Positions 18,170 through 26,699 of a DNA stretch of 64,000 bases are shown here, piece after piece. A model generated the notes under the pieces. The model did not search any database and was not told the DNA's origin. It was given only the letters and a program-made list of their open reading frames with translations. Each line of letters opens with the position of its first letter. Positions within the stretch are counted from its first letter, which is position 1. The position numbers and the translations under genes were made by a program. Origin of the DNA: Pseudomonas sp. LP_7_YM (GTDB taxonomy: Bacteria > Pseudomonadota > Gammaproteobacteria > Pseudomonadales > Pseudomonadaceae); NCBI RefSeq assembly GCF_004364435.1, contig NZ_SOCT01000001.1:992001-1056000 (forward strand), written 5' to 3'.

Positions 18170-18643
18170 TTACTCGCTTTCCAGCAACGAGCGCAGCATC
18201 CACGCCGCCTTTTCGTGCACCTGCATGCGTTGGGTCAGCAAATCGGCGGTAGGTTCGTCGCTGACCTTTTCCAGCAGCGCAAACATGCCGCGCGCCGTAC
18301 GGACCACCGCTTCCTGCCCTTCCACCAACTGCCGGATCATGTCCGTAGCGGCAGGCACACCGGGTTCCTCTTTGATCGACGACAGGCGCGCATAGGTCGA
18401 ATAGGTGCCGGGTGCCGGAAAACCCAATGCGCGAATGCGCTCGGCCACGGAATCCACGGCCGTTGCCAACTCCGTGTACTGTTCCTCGAACAACAGATGC
18501 AGCGTGCGGAACATCGGTCCGGTCACGTTCCAGTGGAAATTGTGGGTTTTGAGATAGAGCACGTAGGTGTCTGAGATCAAGCGCGACAGCCCTTCCACGA
18601 TTTCTGCGCGATCCTGTTCGTTGATGCCGATTTCAATAGTCAT
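18170..18643 (-). CDS. dps: Dps-family ferritin-like DNA protection protein
   Basis: A 157-residue Dps/bacterioferritin-comigratory miniferritin that oxidises and stores iron and shields DNA in stress. The ferroxidase signature KTHNFHWNVTGPMFRTLHLLFEEQYTEL (residues about 32-59) holds the His, Asp/Glu ligands. A GGGAGATT site precedes the ATG. It is an ordinary chromosomal gene, unexpected inside a hrp island: it lies exactly where the hrpC operon begins in P. syringae. Confidence 0.92.
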   Translation of the reverse strand: MTIEIGINEQDRAEIVEGLSRLISDTYVLYLKTHNFHWNVTGPMFRTLHLLFEEQYTELATAVDSVAERIRALGFPAPGTYSTYARLSSIKEEPGVPAATDMIRQLVEGQEAVVRTARGMFALLEKVSDEPTADLLTQRMQVHEKAAWMLRSLLESE

Positions 18644-18746
18644 GTGAATCTCCCTCTGGTCTTTCTGACTTTTTACGAAGGCCTAGTGTAAGAAGCCATC
18701 CAGGCCAGCGGAAATCATCCCTGACAATCACGCCCATCGACGCTGA

Positions 18747-19229
18747 CTATTGCTTGGGCAATACCGCCTGCGCGGTCTGCTGATCGACCGGTAATGCAAA
18801 CCTGAACGTCGCGCCCTGCCCCGGCACATCCACCAGCTTGATCCTGTGCCCGTGCAGTTGCAGGATCTGATGCACGATCCGCAGGCCCAGACCGCCATCG
18901 CGGCGTGCCCACCGATATTGAACGGACGCAGGAACAGGCCTTCGCGCAATGGGGCAGCGATTGCCGGTCCGCTGTCGCTCATCGTCACCTCGACAAAGCG
19001 GCCTTTGGGTAACAGCGACACCGTCCACTAGATAGGCCTCGACGCTGGGGTTGACCAGCATCAGTTGGCTGAACAGCTCGCGCACTGCATCGGGCTTCAG
19101 CCCATTGGCGTCCATCAGTTGGATATCACGGGCGATGTGCTGGGCGAGGTTGCGAGACAGCCCCTGCACCACTTCCAGCTCGTGCATCTTGTTCGGGCGC
19201 ACCTGTGGCAATACCGAGGTACAGCTCAT
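18747..19229 (-). pseudogene. sensor histidine kinase remnant (deletion and frameshifts)
   Basis: Pieces of a two-component sensor kinase in two minus-strand frames. The first piece (about 19030-19190) reads HELEVVQGLSRNLAQHIARD followed by a sensor-domain stretch; the next (about 18905-19010, other frame) reads FVEVTMSDSGPAIAAPL, the ATPase G1 box, and LFLRPFNIGGH; the first frame then resumes with GGLGLRIVHQILQLHG (G2) and a normal C-terminus. The membrane helix, dimerisation helix with its phospho-His, and N box are missing. At least one deletion and two frameshifts are needed, so it is dead. It lies between hrpS and dps. Confidence 0.8.
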
Positions 19230-19232
19230 TGC

Positions 19233-20144
19233 CTAGACATCCAGTTCTTTCATCCGGTGATACAAGGTTCGACGAGGGATCTCCAACTCCTGACTCACCG
19301 CATCAATGCTGTTGTTGTGCCGCTTCAGGGCGGCCTGGATCAAGACTTTCTCGATCACCCGCAATTGAGACTTCAAGCCGGTTGAGGATTCTCGTTCATC
19401 GCCCGGCTCCTCCCCCAATAGCGGGAAGCCCAACACAAAGCGCTTGGCAGCGGATTTGAGCTCCCGGATATTGCCCGGCCACTGATGGTTCAACAACACG
19501 TGACGCAGCACCCCGCTGACATCGGGCAGCGTCAGTCCGGACTCTTGGGCTGAGACCATGGCAAAGCGCTGGAACAATGGAAGGATGCGCTCTCGTTGAG
19601 CGCGCAGCGGGGGCAGTTTCAACGTCAGGACATTGAGCCGGAAATACAGATCCCGGCGAAACCGCCCCTGCTCTACCAATTCGTCAAGTGCGTGCTGGGC
19701 CGAGGCAATTACACAGACATCCAGAGCGATAGGCGTTGTCGAACCCAGACGTTCCAGTTCGCGGGTTTCCAGCACCCGCAGAAGCTTGGCTTGAAGGCTC
19801 AGCGGCATGCTGTCGATCTCATCCAGGTACAAGGTGCCGCCCTGCGCCGCTTCGATGTACCCAACCCGGGAACGGTCCGCACCGGTGTAGGCACCGCTGA
19901 CCACGCCGAACAACTCACTCTCAGCCAGCGACTCCGGTATGGCCGCGCAATTCATCGCCACAAGACGGCCCTGGCGACCAGACAACTCGTGAATACGCGC
20001 CGCTACGGTATCCTTACCCGTACCGGTCTCACCCGACAACAACACATCGATGCCCAATTGCGAAATGCTTTGGGCGATCACCGTCAGGTTGGGCACATGG
20101 CTGTCATCGGCCAACTGATCTTCAAACACATCGTACACACTCAT
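19233..20144 (-). CDS. hrpS: HrpS, sigma-54 enhancer-binding activator
   Basis: A 303-residue AAA+ activator without a receiver domain. Walker A GETGTGKD (about residues 37-44), the sigma-54 contact loop GAYTGA (a GAFTGA variant), Walker B GGTLYLDEID, and a C-terminal Fis-type helix-turn-helix (SIDAVSQELEIPRRTLYHRMKEL). With HrpR it forms the hetero-hexamer that drives hrpL. It lies 48 bases after hrpR, with AGAGG before the start. Second gene of hrpRS. Confidence 0.95.
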   Translation of the reverse strand: MSVYDVFEDQLADDSHVPNLTVIAQSISQLGIDVLLSGETGTGKDTVAARIHELSGRQGRLVAMNCAAIPESLAESELFGVVSGAYTGADRSRVGYIEAAQGGTLYLDEIDSMPLSLQAKLLRVLETRELERLGSTTPIALDVCVIASAQHALDELVEQGRFRRDLYFRLNVLTLKLPPLRAQRERILPLFQRFAMVSAQESGLTLPDVSGVLRHVLLNHQWPGNIRELKSAAKRFVLGFPLLGEEPGDERESSTGLKSQLRVIEKVLIQAALKRHNNSIDAVSQELEIPRRTLYHRMKELDV

Positions 20145-20192
20145 CCACGACCTCTGGAGTTTCAGGGCTGCGAGACAACAGCGATTCAGGCG

Positions 20193-21140
20193 TCAGGAAA
20201 GCAGCGGATCGGTGGTGCCAAGGCAGCTCAGGCCCAGCGCTTTCATGCGGTGATACAGGGTACGTCTGGGAATCTCCAGTTCCTGAATAACAGCGTCCAG
20301 GCTGTGCTTGTGGCGCTTGAGGGCATCCTCGATCAGCATTCTTTCGATCACCCGCAGCTGGGTTTTCAGCCCCGTTTCAGGATCACGGTCAGGCTCGATA
20401 TCGGCACCCAGCAACGGAAAGCCGAGCACACAACGTTTGGCCGCCGATTTAAGCTCGCGGATGTTTCCAGGCCAGGCATGACTGAGCAACACCTGCACCA
20501 GGCCGTTATCCAGCGAGGGAACCGGACGATCGAAATCGCTGGCAATGGTCTGGGTGAACTGGTCGAACAACGGCAGGATCTGCTCGCGACGATTGCGCAA
20601 GGCTGGCATCTGGATGGTCAGCACATTGAGACGAAAAAACAGGTCGCGGCGGAAAAGCCCTTGTTCCACGAGTTCATCCAGAGGTCTTTGCGCCGAGGCG
20701 ATCACCCTGAGATCTACCGGAATGAATTCAGTTGAGCCGAGCCGTTCGATGCCTCGGGTTTCCAGAATGCGCAACAGCTTGGCCTGAAGGCTCAACGGCA
20801 TGCTGTCGATTTCGTCGAGGTACAACGTCCCGCCGCACGCAGCCTCGATATAGCCCTGTCGAGACCGGTTGACCCCTGTATACGCACCGTTTACTACGCC
20901 GAATAACTGGCTTTCGGCCAGCGATTCAGGAATGGCAGCGCAATTCATCCCGACAAAGGCGCCTGTCCGGCCGGACAGCTCATGGATGCGCTTTGCCAGC
21001 GTGTCCTTACCGGTTCCTGTCTCCCCGCACAGGAGTAGATCCATGCTGAGGTTCGCGGTGTTCACCGCAATCTGGTGAATATCCAGTGTTGCGTTTCCTT
21101 GCAAAGACGAACGGCCGCTTACATCGATTTCTTCTTTCAT
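20193..21140 (-). CDS. hrpR: HrpR, sigma-54 enhancer-binding activator
   Basis: A 315-residue paralogue of HrpS, first gene of the hrpRS operon. Walker A GETGTGKD, loop GAYTGV (note the final Val in place of Ala), Walker B GGTLYLDEID, and the C-terminal SLDAVIQELEIPRRTLYHRMKAL helix-turn-helix. It lacks a receiver domain, as known for HrpR. A GAGAGG site precedes the ATG. Upstream lies a 1-kb AT-rich non-coding stretch that must hold its promoter. Confidence 0.95.
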   Translation of the reverse strand: MKEEIDVSGRSSLQGNATLDIHQIAVNTANLSMDLLLCGETGTGKDTLAKRIHELSGRTGAFVGMNCAAIPESLAESQLFGVVNGAYTGVNRSRQGYIEAACGGTLYLDEIDSMPLSLQAKLLRILETRGIERLGSTEFIPVDLRVIASAQRPLDELVEQGLFRRDLFFRLNVLTIQMPALRNRREQILPLFDQFTQTIASDFDRPVPSLDNGLVQVLLSHAWPGNIRELKSAAKRCVLGFPLLGADIEPDRDPETGLKTQLRVIERMLIEDALKRHKHSLDAVIQELEIPRRTLYHRMKALGLSCLGTTDPLLS

Positions 21141-22200
21141 CGATACCTCTCAAATTGGGTGCAAGCGATTTATTAGTACCACGCATTACAAAGGCAGCAA
21201 TAATTAATTTTAGTTCCCGCATGGCTTGAGAACAGGATCACAAAGTTTCCGCCATGATATCAATGTGACTCCACTCTAGGAGAGCAACTAAAGGCACGAG
21301 GATGCGTTTCAAACACGTATTTAAATTCTTGTCTTGCGTCCAGCAGACTAATGTTTTATCGCCCCGTCTTCAGAAGGGAATCATTCTCACCCACTATCGC
21401 ATTACATTGATAATCAACAGGTTATGCTCTATTTCAGTGCGTTTCGGTGAGCGGCAGAGCAACCCATGCCGGCGTAATCGACTCAAGGCTTAGCTATCCC
21501 GTGGTGCCTTTATGTTTCTTGTTCAAGGTTCTCCATGTAAAACTGACTAGTCACTCACTTCTTGCGTAAGAGCCTTTAGCAACCTTATTAGAAAAAGCAA
21601 ATAACCCGCTATAACTTAAATGATAGTTTAGTTGCTGCGCTCTTTTTCACTCAACTCTCAATACCTATAATGTAGAAACCCCTGATTCATAATAACGGTA
21701 TCGTTGATTTTAAAATCCGATCCGTTCGGAAAACCAACTAACGACATTCGGTTTACCGAACACAGCTTTATCAATTCAGCTACCCGCTCGCTACCCCCCT
21801 GTTTTCCGGGCTCTGCGCTGGCACTACGCTTGTATTTTTTGTTCAGGCCGCTATTCGACAACCAGAGTCCGGGCATATGTTTAAGATTTGGATCCAACTA
21901 AACAGCGTGCGGATGAGCCTCGATAAAAAGGCCTGTGATGGTGCAGCATTCGCGAGGTTAATAGTGGTGGGATGTTTCAGAATATGTCACAGGCCCAATG
22001 CTGATTGTGTATCAGCGGGGTTACGGGGATGTGAGAAGTTCACATTGTAGAAATTATTAAAAGCCACGGGTGTGCCTGAGGCCGTCGCTGGACTGCGGTA
22101 ATAACCCAGCTATCGGTACCAGAAGATTTGTATCGGCTCGGTTACCCGCGCACCGATGCAGGTCATGAAGGGGCAGCAGGGTGCGTACCCCAACGGCTCG
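21141..22200. other. AT-rich intergenic region between hrpR and hrpH
   Basis: About 1,060 bases clearly poorer in GC than their surroundings. It should contain the hrpRS promoter. Small frames exist (plus 21302-21493; minus 21658-21897, a 79-residue TTG-start frame with NRMSLVGFPNGSDFKINDTV) but none has a convincing start, codon use or recognised domain. No tRNA, transposase or attachment repeat is visible. Confidence 0.6.
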
Positions 22201-23322
22201 TCAGGGCACCAACCTGACAGACGGCGACAAGGGCGTCGTCGTAATGGCCAGCGCCTCGCCTGCCGTTGGAGCGGCGTAAGGCGCCAGTTTCGCCAAACTT
22301 GCAGACAGCTGTCGCGCCTGATCCCGGGGCACCAGCAGATGAGTCGGCCCGTCGAGGGTTTTCTTGCGCAGGAAAGCCGGATTCAGCCCCAGCAGTACCG
22401 CTTCGTCGATCCCTGCGCTGGCTGCCAACTGACTCAGATCCACCGCTCGGGTCAATTCAATTGACGTGAAATAAGGTGCGTTCGCCACCGGGTTGAGTTG
22501 CACGCCATACGTTTCGGGCTCGCGCACCAACAGTGACAACGCCAGCAGGCGCGGCACGTAATCCTGGGTTTCCCGGGGCAGGTTCAGGTGCCAGTAGTCA
22601 GTCGGCATGCCACGCTGCCGGTTGGCTTCCACTGCGCGGCTGACTGTGCCTTCGCCCGCGTTGTAGGCAGCCATGGCCAGCAACCAGTCGCCGTTGAACT
22701 GAGTATGCAACCGGGTGAGGTAATCCATCGCCGCTTTGCTCGAGGCCACCACATCGCGACGTCCGTCGTACCAGGCTGTCTGGCGCAGATTGAAGTCGCG
22801 CCCCGTTGCGGCCATGAATTGCCAGAGGCCGGCGGCATCGCGAATCGAATTGGCTTTGGGGTTATAGGCGCTTTCGACGATCGGCAAGAGCGCCAGCTCA
22901 GACGGCATCCCGCGCTGATCCAGACTCTCGGCAATGAAGTGCAGGTAAGGGCTGGCGCGCAGGCTGGCATTGCGCAGGAAACCCGGGTTGCCCAGCAACC
23001 AGTCGCGCTGCCGGACGATGCGCTGGTTCACGCCCGTGTCGTCCACCAGACTGAAGCCCTGCCCCAGTCGCCCCCAGATGTCGCTGCCGTCATAAGGCAC
23101 AGCCGCTAGTGGCGGATGCGCATCGGGGATGACTTCCGTGCTTCGGTTCAGACCGGCTATCAGGCGTGGCGTGCGCTCTACCGCAGGTTGCGGAGGATAG
23201 CCAAACGCCTGGTAATCGATGGATTGGCACCCTGCACATAACAGCGCCAGGGTGAGTGTACCGAGGCGAAGCTGACGAGCGAATGTCATGGGCCCCATGG
23301 GTGGGGTCAAGGCAGGCGGCAT
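22201..23322 (-). CDS. hrpH: HrpH-like lytic transglycosylase (MltD type), Hrp-regulated
   Basis: A 373-residue exported murein transglycosylase. An N-terminal signal with lipobox-like LLCAGC (Cys near residue 32) leads to an SLT domain with catalytic Glu in LLPIVESAYNPKA, then GLWQFMAATGRDFNL and MAAYNAGEGTVSRA, the MltD pattern. The C-terminus keeps an MltD-like tail without clear LysM repeats. A Hrp box (23350-23377) lies directly upstream, and the gene is next to hrpR, just as hrpH (first gene of the conserved effector locus) is in P. syringae; this supports HrpH over a housekeeping MltD. The start 23322 has AGGA upstream; ATGs at 23298 and 23289 are alternatives. Confidence 0.8.
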   Translation of the reverse strand: MPPALTPPMGPMTFARQLRLGTLTLALLCAGCQSIDYQAFGYPPQPAVERTPRLIAGLNRSTEVIPDAHPPLAAVPYDGSDIWGRLGQGFSLVDDTGVNQRIVRQRDWLLGNPGFLRNASLRASPYLHFIAESLDQRGMPSELALLPIVESAYNPKANSIRDAAGLWQFMAATGRDFNLRQTAWYDGRRDVVASSKAAMDYLTRLHTQFNGDWLLAMAAYNAGEGTVSRAVEANRQRGMPTDYWHLNLPRETQDYVPRLLALSLLVREPETYGVQLNPVANAPYFTSIELTRAVDLSQLAASAGIDEAVLLGLNPAFLRKKTLDGPTHLLVPRDQARQLSASLAKLAPYAAPTAGEALAITTTPLSPSVRLVP

Positions 23323-23349
23323 GGGGGCGGGTCCTGAGAGCGATTACCC

Positions 23350-23377
23350 TAGGTGGCCCGCGAGCCCGAGTGGTTCC
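23350..23377 (-). promoter_or_regulatory. Hrp box of the hrpH-like gene
   Basis: Minus strand GGAACC, 15 bases, CCACCTA: a perfect consensus match 28 bases upstream of the 23322 start codon. Confidence 0.88.
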
Positions 23378-23414
23378 ATGGCTGATGCAATGATTCACTC
23401 AGCCGTTGAGTCGA

Positions 23415-23822
23415 TCAGAAATTGCCTTTCAGAGCCTGCAGCCCGCTTTGATAAACCTCAAGAAAAATGGCTTCGGCTTGCGCGTCGGAAATGCCCTCGG
23501 GCGTGAAGGTACCCGACCACTCAACCCGCGCTGCCTGATCGCCATCGGCAACCACCTTGAGGATTGCCAGGTAGTCGGTGACGGGAAACGGGCCTTGCAC
23601 AATCGAATAACTGTAAGTGCGGCCCTGGTCGTCGAACGAGCGCAGACGCTCGATAATCTGCGTCCCGTCCTGAGTGGTGAGGTGACGAACCCGCCCGCCT
23701 TCGCCGGATTCGCTTTTGGCAATCAGTGGCAACCATTCAGGCAAGCTGTTGAAACCTCCCACCCGCTGCCAGATGTCATCGGCCGGGACCGGGATATGAA
23801 TGAATGCAGATGCTTTAGCCAT
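23415..23822 (-). CDS. SRPBCC (START/polyketide-cyclase-like) protein
   Basis: A 135-residue ligand-binding fold protein of the SRPBCC superfamily: N-terminal strand FIHIPVPADDIWQRVGGFNSLPEWLPLI, then LRSFDDQGRTYSYSIVQGPFPVTDY and a C-terminal amphipathic helix (residues about 112-132). Proteins of this type bind hydrophobic ligands; the ligand here is unknown. The start at 23822 follows GGAGG; the longer frame reaching 23921 has no ribosome site. Confidence 0.85.
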   Translation of the reverse strand: MAKASAFIHIPVPADDIWQRVGGFNSLPEWLPLIAKSESGEGGRVRHLTTQDGTQIIERLRSFDDQGRTYSYSIVQGPFPVTDYLAILKVVADGDQAARVEWSGTFTPEGISDAQAEAIFLEVYQSGLQALKGNF

Positions 23823-23917
23823 GATGACCTCCAGTAATGTGAGGCGAAGCTTAAAGCCGGGTCGGAACGGGTACAAGCTGCGATACCGGTTGAACCACTG
23901 AAATTGCGGCCACCGCG

Positions 23918-24541
23918 TCAATTGCTGTCCTGTGCCTGCCCCTTGCGCTCCATGATCATCCGCTCACCGCTTTGCTGGCGCTCCTGTTGCAACGCATCGC
24001 CGCCTGCGCTGGTAGCAGGCTCCGAAGACGAACCGCCCCCCGCACCCTGGCTCGATCCCGGATGGGTGGCCCCCGTATTTGCACCGTTCACGCCACGCTG
24101 AACGTTGGTGGTGTTGACGCCGTTGCTATCAGCAGCGGTGGTGTTATTGCTGTTGCTGCCGTTGGTATGGGTCGCATCAGTGCCGTTGGTGTTTGTGCCA
24201 TTGGTGCCAGTAGCGTTGGTATTGCTGCTGTTGCTGCCATTGCTATGCGTGGCATCGGTGCTGTTGGTGTTCGTACCATTGGTGCCAGTGGCATTGGTAT
24301 TGCCGCTATTGCTGCCGTTGGTGCCCATGGCGTTGGTACCGCTGCTATTAGTGCCGGTTGCACCGGTACCCGCAGCCGCGCCTCCTCCGGCGCCTGCCGC
24401 GCCCACCGAACCACCACCGCCGATGCCCGAGGCGGCGAGCATGACAGGCGAGGCATGGGGAGCCTGCGCCATGGCGCCGTACGGGACGGCAGCTACAGCA
24501 GCAAAAAGCAGAGGCATCCATCTCTTGCAAGAACTGATCAT
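23918..24541 (-). CDS. secreted Asn/Gly/Thr-rich repeat protein, unknown function
   Basis: A 207-residue protein with a clear signal peptide (residues 1-26, cleavage after AMA-QA) and otherwise low complexity. After a Gly/Ala segment (40-60), residues 81-132 are two tandem 26-residue units built from GTN, NATG and TDATH steps; a Ser/Gly tail ends in a short charged helix (GGDALQQERQQSGERMIMERKGQAQ). The start at 24541 has GGAGAG before it. No Cys after the signal. I do not recognise a family; a surface or matrix-associated protein is a guess. Confidence 0.75.
   Translation of the reverse strand: MISSCKRWMPLLFAAVAAVPYGAMAQAPHASPVMLAASGIGGGGSVGAAGAGGGAAAGTGATGTNSSGTNAMGTNGSNSGNTNATGTNGTNTNSTDATHSNGSNSSNTNATGTNGTNTNGTDATHTNGSNSNNTTAADSNGVNTTNVQRGVNGANTGATHPGSSQGAGGGSSSEPATSAGGDALQQERQQSGERMIMERKGQAQDSN
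24146..24301 (-). repeat. two tandem 78-bp coding repeats
   Basis: Two adjacent 26-residue units (pattern NTNATGTNGTNTNxTDATHx) differing at only a few codons, flanked by shorter degenerate GTN-type copies. The near-identity suggests slippage-prone length variation. Confidence 0.75.
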
Positions 24542-24647
24542 CTTCGTCTCTCCAGAATGACCGCAGAAGGTATTTTCCTTGGAGGTCAGACGGACCTCAG
24601 CGTTCGTTCTTTTCACCTCGCAGCTTTTTATAGAGAAGCGTGGCGGA

Positions 24648-25157
24648 TCACAGCAGGCAGTCCATGTGCGTGGTCTGCCAAAGGGGGTCATCCTCGACGT
24701 CCAGGATGGAAAAGCCCTGTCGCTGCCAGAAGGCAATGGCGCCGGGCAGGAATGGGTGAGTATGGAGATACAACACCTGGACCCGCTGACTCAGCGCTGC
24801 GGTTTTCAACGCAGCGAACATACGCGCTGCCAGGCCGCCGCGCCTGACCTGGGGGTCGATGAACAGACGCACGATCTCCACCACGCGCCGATTGCCGTAA
24901 TCCAGTTGAGGAAAACGCCCGTTATAGGGCATGAAGCCAAGGATGCCGATCAGTTTTCCGGCTTGCCGGGCGATGACGAATTGGCCACATTGCGCGTCCA
25001 GATACGTGCTCTGGAAGTGCTGCAAATCGTAGGGAAGCGCGTTCGAATCCAGCATGGGAAACATTTCTGTCCGCGCTCGCATGGCAAAACCCACGACCTG
25101 GGGAATGTCTTCAGGACGGACCTGAGTAATCTGGATAGCAGGCAATGAAGGGGTCAT
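24648..25157 (-). CDS. GNAT-family N-acetyltransferase
   Basis: A 169-residue GNAT protein. The acetyl-CoA-binding motif is VEIVRLFIDPQVRRGGLAARMFAAL (about residues 93-117), with the R-R-G-G-L-A loop in place of the usual Q-x-x-G-x-G/A, and a late strand with AIAFWQRQGFSILD. Start 25157 chosen because a longer frame runs through a REP-like element. Substrate unknown. Confidence 0.85.
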   Translation of the reverse strand: MTPSLPAIQITQVRPEDIPQVVGFAMRARTEMFPMLDSNALPYDLQHFQSTYLDAQCGQFVIARQAGKLIGILGFMPYNGRFPQLDYGNRRVVEIVRLFIDPQVRRGGLAARMFAALKTAALSQRVQVLYLHTHPFLPGAIAFWQRQGFSILDVEDDPLWQTTHMDCLL

Positions 25158-25248
25158 CAGGGCAAGGTTTGCGCAAAGTGCCCATCGTAGCAGTGATAGG
25201 TGACCGCTGGAGATACTCGCCGAACTTACATCCACAAGCGATGGATCT

Positions 25249-25270
25249 TGTGAGAGCGAATTCATTTGCC
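25249..25270 (-). repeat. REP-like palindrome copy
   Basis: On the minus strand AAATGAATTCGCTCTCACAA; it shares TGAATTCGCTCTCACA with the element at 31615-31637. It lies in the 281-base gap between the acetyltransferase and the next gene, which otherwise holds nothing recognisable. Confidence 0.6.
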
Positions 25271-25438
25271 AGACGCACTGCTGGTGTGCAGCCACCCGGT
25301 CTGTCTGTGCTTGGGACCGAGGCAGTCCAGGCGCCCATCGCGGGCTTTCACTTCCGTGAAAAGTGGCTGCGTGCCCAAGTGCGGCAAGGGCAACAAACGG
25401 CTGTGAATCCCCAGAGGGCATCGCTATGATCAGAGCCC

Positions 25439-25840
25439 ATGACCCCCACTCTGCCCATCCGCTTACCTTGCCCGCCCGGCGCCTGCGTCTGTGACCGCGA
25501 GCGCCTGCTGCAAACCGCCGGGACGGACCAGCGCATCCTGTGCCTGACCCGTCAGGAGGAAAAACGGCTGACAGAGCGCTTGGCGAACATTGCCAGTCTG
25601 AGTGATCTGCAGTACCTGCAGCAGCGCATGTTCGAGCAACTGGGCATACGTCTTGAAATCGCACCGGGGTTCAACGAGGTACGCAGCATGCGTGGCATTG
25701 CCATCGACATCGCCGAGCTGCCCGGCATGTGCCGCAAGACCCGCACCGCTATCCCCGCGGCCATCCGTCGAGGGCTGGAGAAACGACCGCAAATCGCTTG
25801 GGATCTGCTCAACGCCCATGACTTGTTGCGCGATGCCTGA
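25439..25840 (+). CDS. conserved-looking hypothetical protein, 133 residues
   Basis: A basic, soluble protein I do not recognise. The N-terminus has three Cys in CPPGACVCDRERLL (residues about 11-24), followed by helical segments with LTRQEEKRLTERLANI and a C-terminal IPAAIRRGLEKRPQIAWDLL. A fourth Cys is near residue 98. Codon use looks like its neighbours and no shadow gene competes, so it is likely real. The Cys cluster could hold a metal, but this is a guess. Confidence 0.65.
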   Translation: MTPTLPIRLPCPPGACVCDRERLLQTAGTDQRILCLTRQEEKRLTERLANIASLSDLQYLQQRMFEQLGIRLEIAPGFNEVRSMRGIAIDIAELPGMCRKTRTAIPAAIRRGLEKRPQIAWDLLNAHDLLRDA

Positions 25841-25914
25841 GCACGTCTGTGGCGCGCTGACAGGTCGCCGGGCCAGCCGCTCTCAAAAACCGCAAACACG
25901 TTTGAGACTGAAGC

Positions 25915-26620
25915 TCAGCAGAACCTGACTTCATTCTCCCAATCCGCTCTGGGAATTTTTAGCCCATGCAGGCCGTTGTACTCGACGCGTTGGGGTTGCT
26001 CCCATCCCTCCAGCAATGCCGCAGCGAGGTCATAGATCTCCACCCCCCAGCGGTCGACACACACTCAGCGGATCTCGCGCCTCGGGCCCCCACATCGGCA
26101 GCGACAGATTGCCGCCAGGACAGGTCGACAATGCGCACAGCAGATCGGTTTCCGCGAAAAACTCCAGGTAATCGCCCTTCTGTGCCGGACAGGCTTTCAT
26201 GAAGTACATGTCGTCATGATTCAGCCCCGTGCATTGAAAGATGTTCAGCACCTCGTGCACGTCGAATGCGGTCAGGCCGTGGGGCAGCACGGCGCGGATC
26301 AGGTTGGAATGGCAGTGATGGTGAAAATCCTCACCGGTCAGCATTTTGTTGACGTAGGGATCGCAGCGGGTGCCGAGCAAATCGTGTAGACGTGCGCCGT
26401 GCATCGTCGATGCCATAGCTGGCCAGGCTGTCGTCGGTGATCGTGACCAGCGGACGCAGAAACGGCAGGTTTGACCCCAGTCGGTCATGGGTGGTGACGT
26501 GCGCGCCTTGCAGCTGGCGAGTGCGCGCCGCCCACAGGCGTTCGCGCGGAGTGCACTCAGCGCCTTATGGTCAGAATCGTGACCTGGCTGGCTGTGGCCT
26601 CTCCCTGATCGAGGTTGCCT
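25915..26620 (-). pseudogene. DUF1989 (urea carboxylase-associated) gene remnant
   Basis: Most of a DUF1989 protein can be read but only by changing frame. An N-terminal piece (about 26410-26550) reads WAARTRQLQGAHVTTHDRLG and PLVTITDDSLASYGIDD; the main piece (26055-26405) reads ARLHDLLGTRCDPYVNKMLTG, HHHCHSNLIRAVLPHGL and SLPMWGPEARDPL; after a G-run frameshift near 26050 the end reads VEIYDLAAALLEGWEQPQRV to the stop at 25915. The first ~60 residues of the family are not found. Two frameshifts plus truncation make it non-functional. DUF1989 proteins accompany urea carboxylase/allophanate systems, none of which is nearby. Confidence 0.82.
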
Positions 26621-26699
26621 AACAGCCGATTCCTATCACGCAGCACAGGGCATGCCAATTTTCGCCAGCACCGGACCCGGCGTAAGGTGGGCCTGGCTG

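Noticed and set aside
21658..21897. 79-residue frame in the AT-rich gap near hrpR
   Set aside because: TTG start without a ribosome site and no recognised motif; noted only as part of the intergenic region.
24105..24560. Possible CRISPR-like or tandem array because of repeated bases
   Set aside because: The repeats are in-frame codons for GTN/NAT units of a secreted protein, without unique spacers of constant length.
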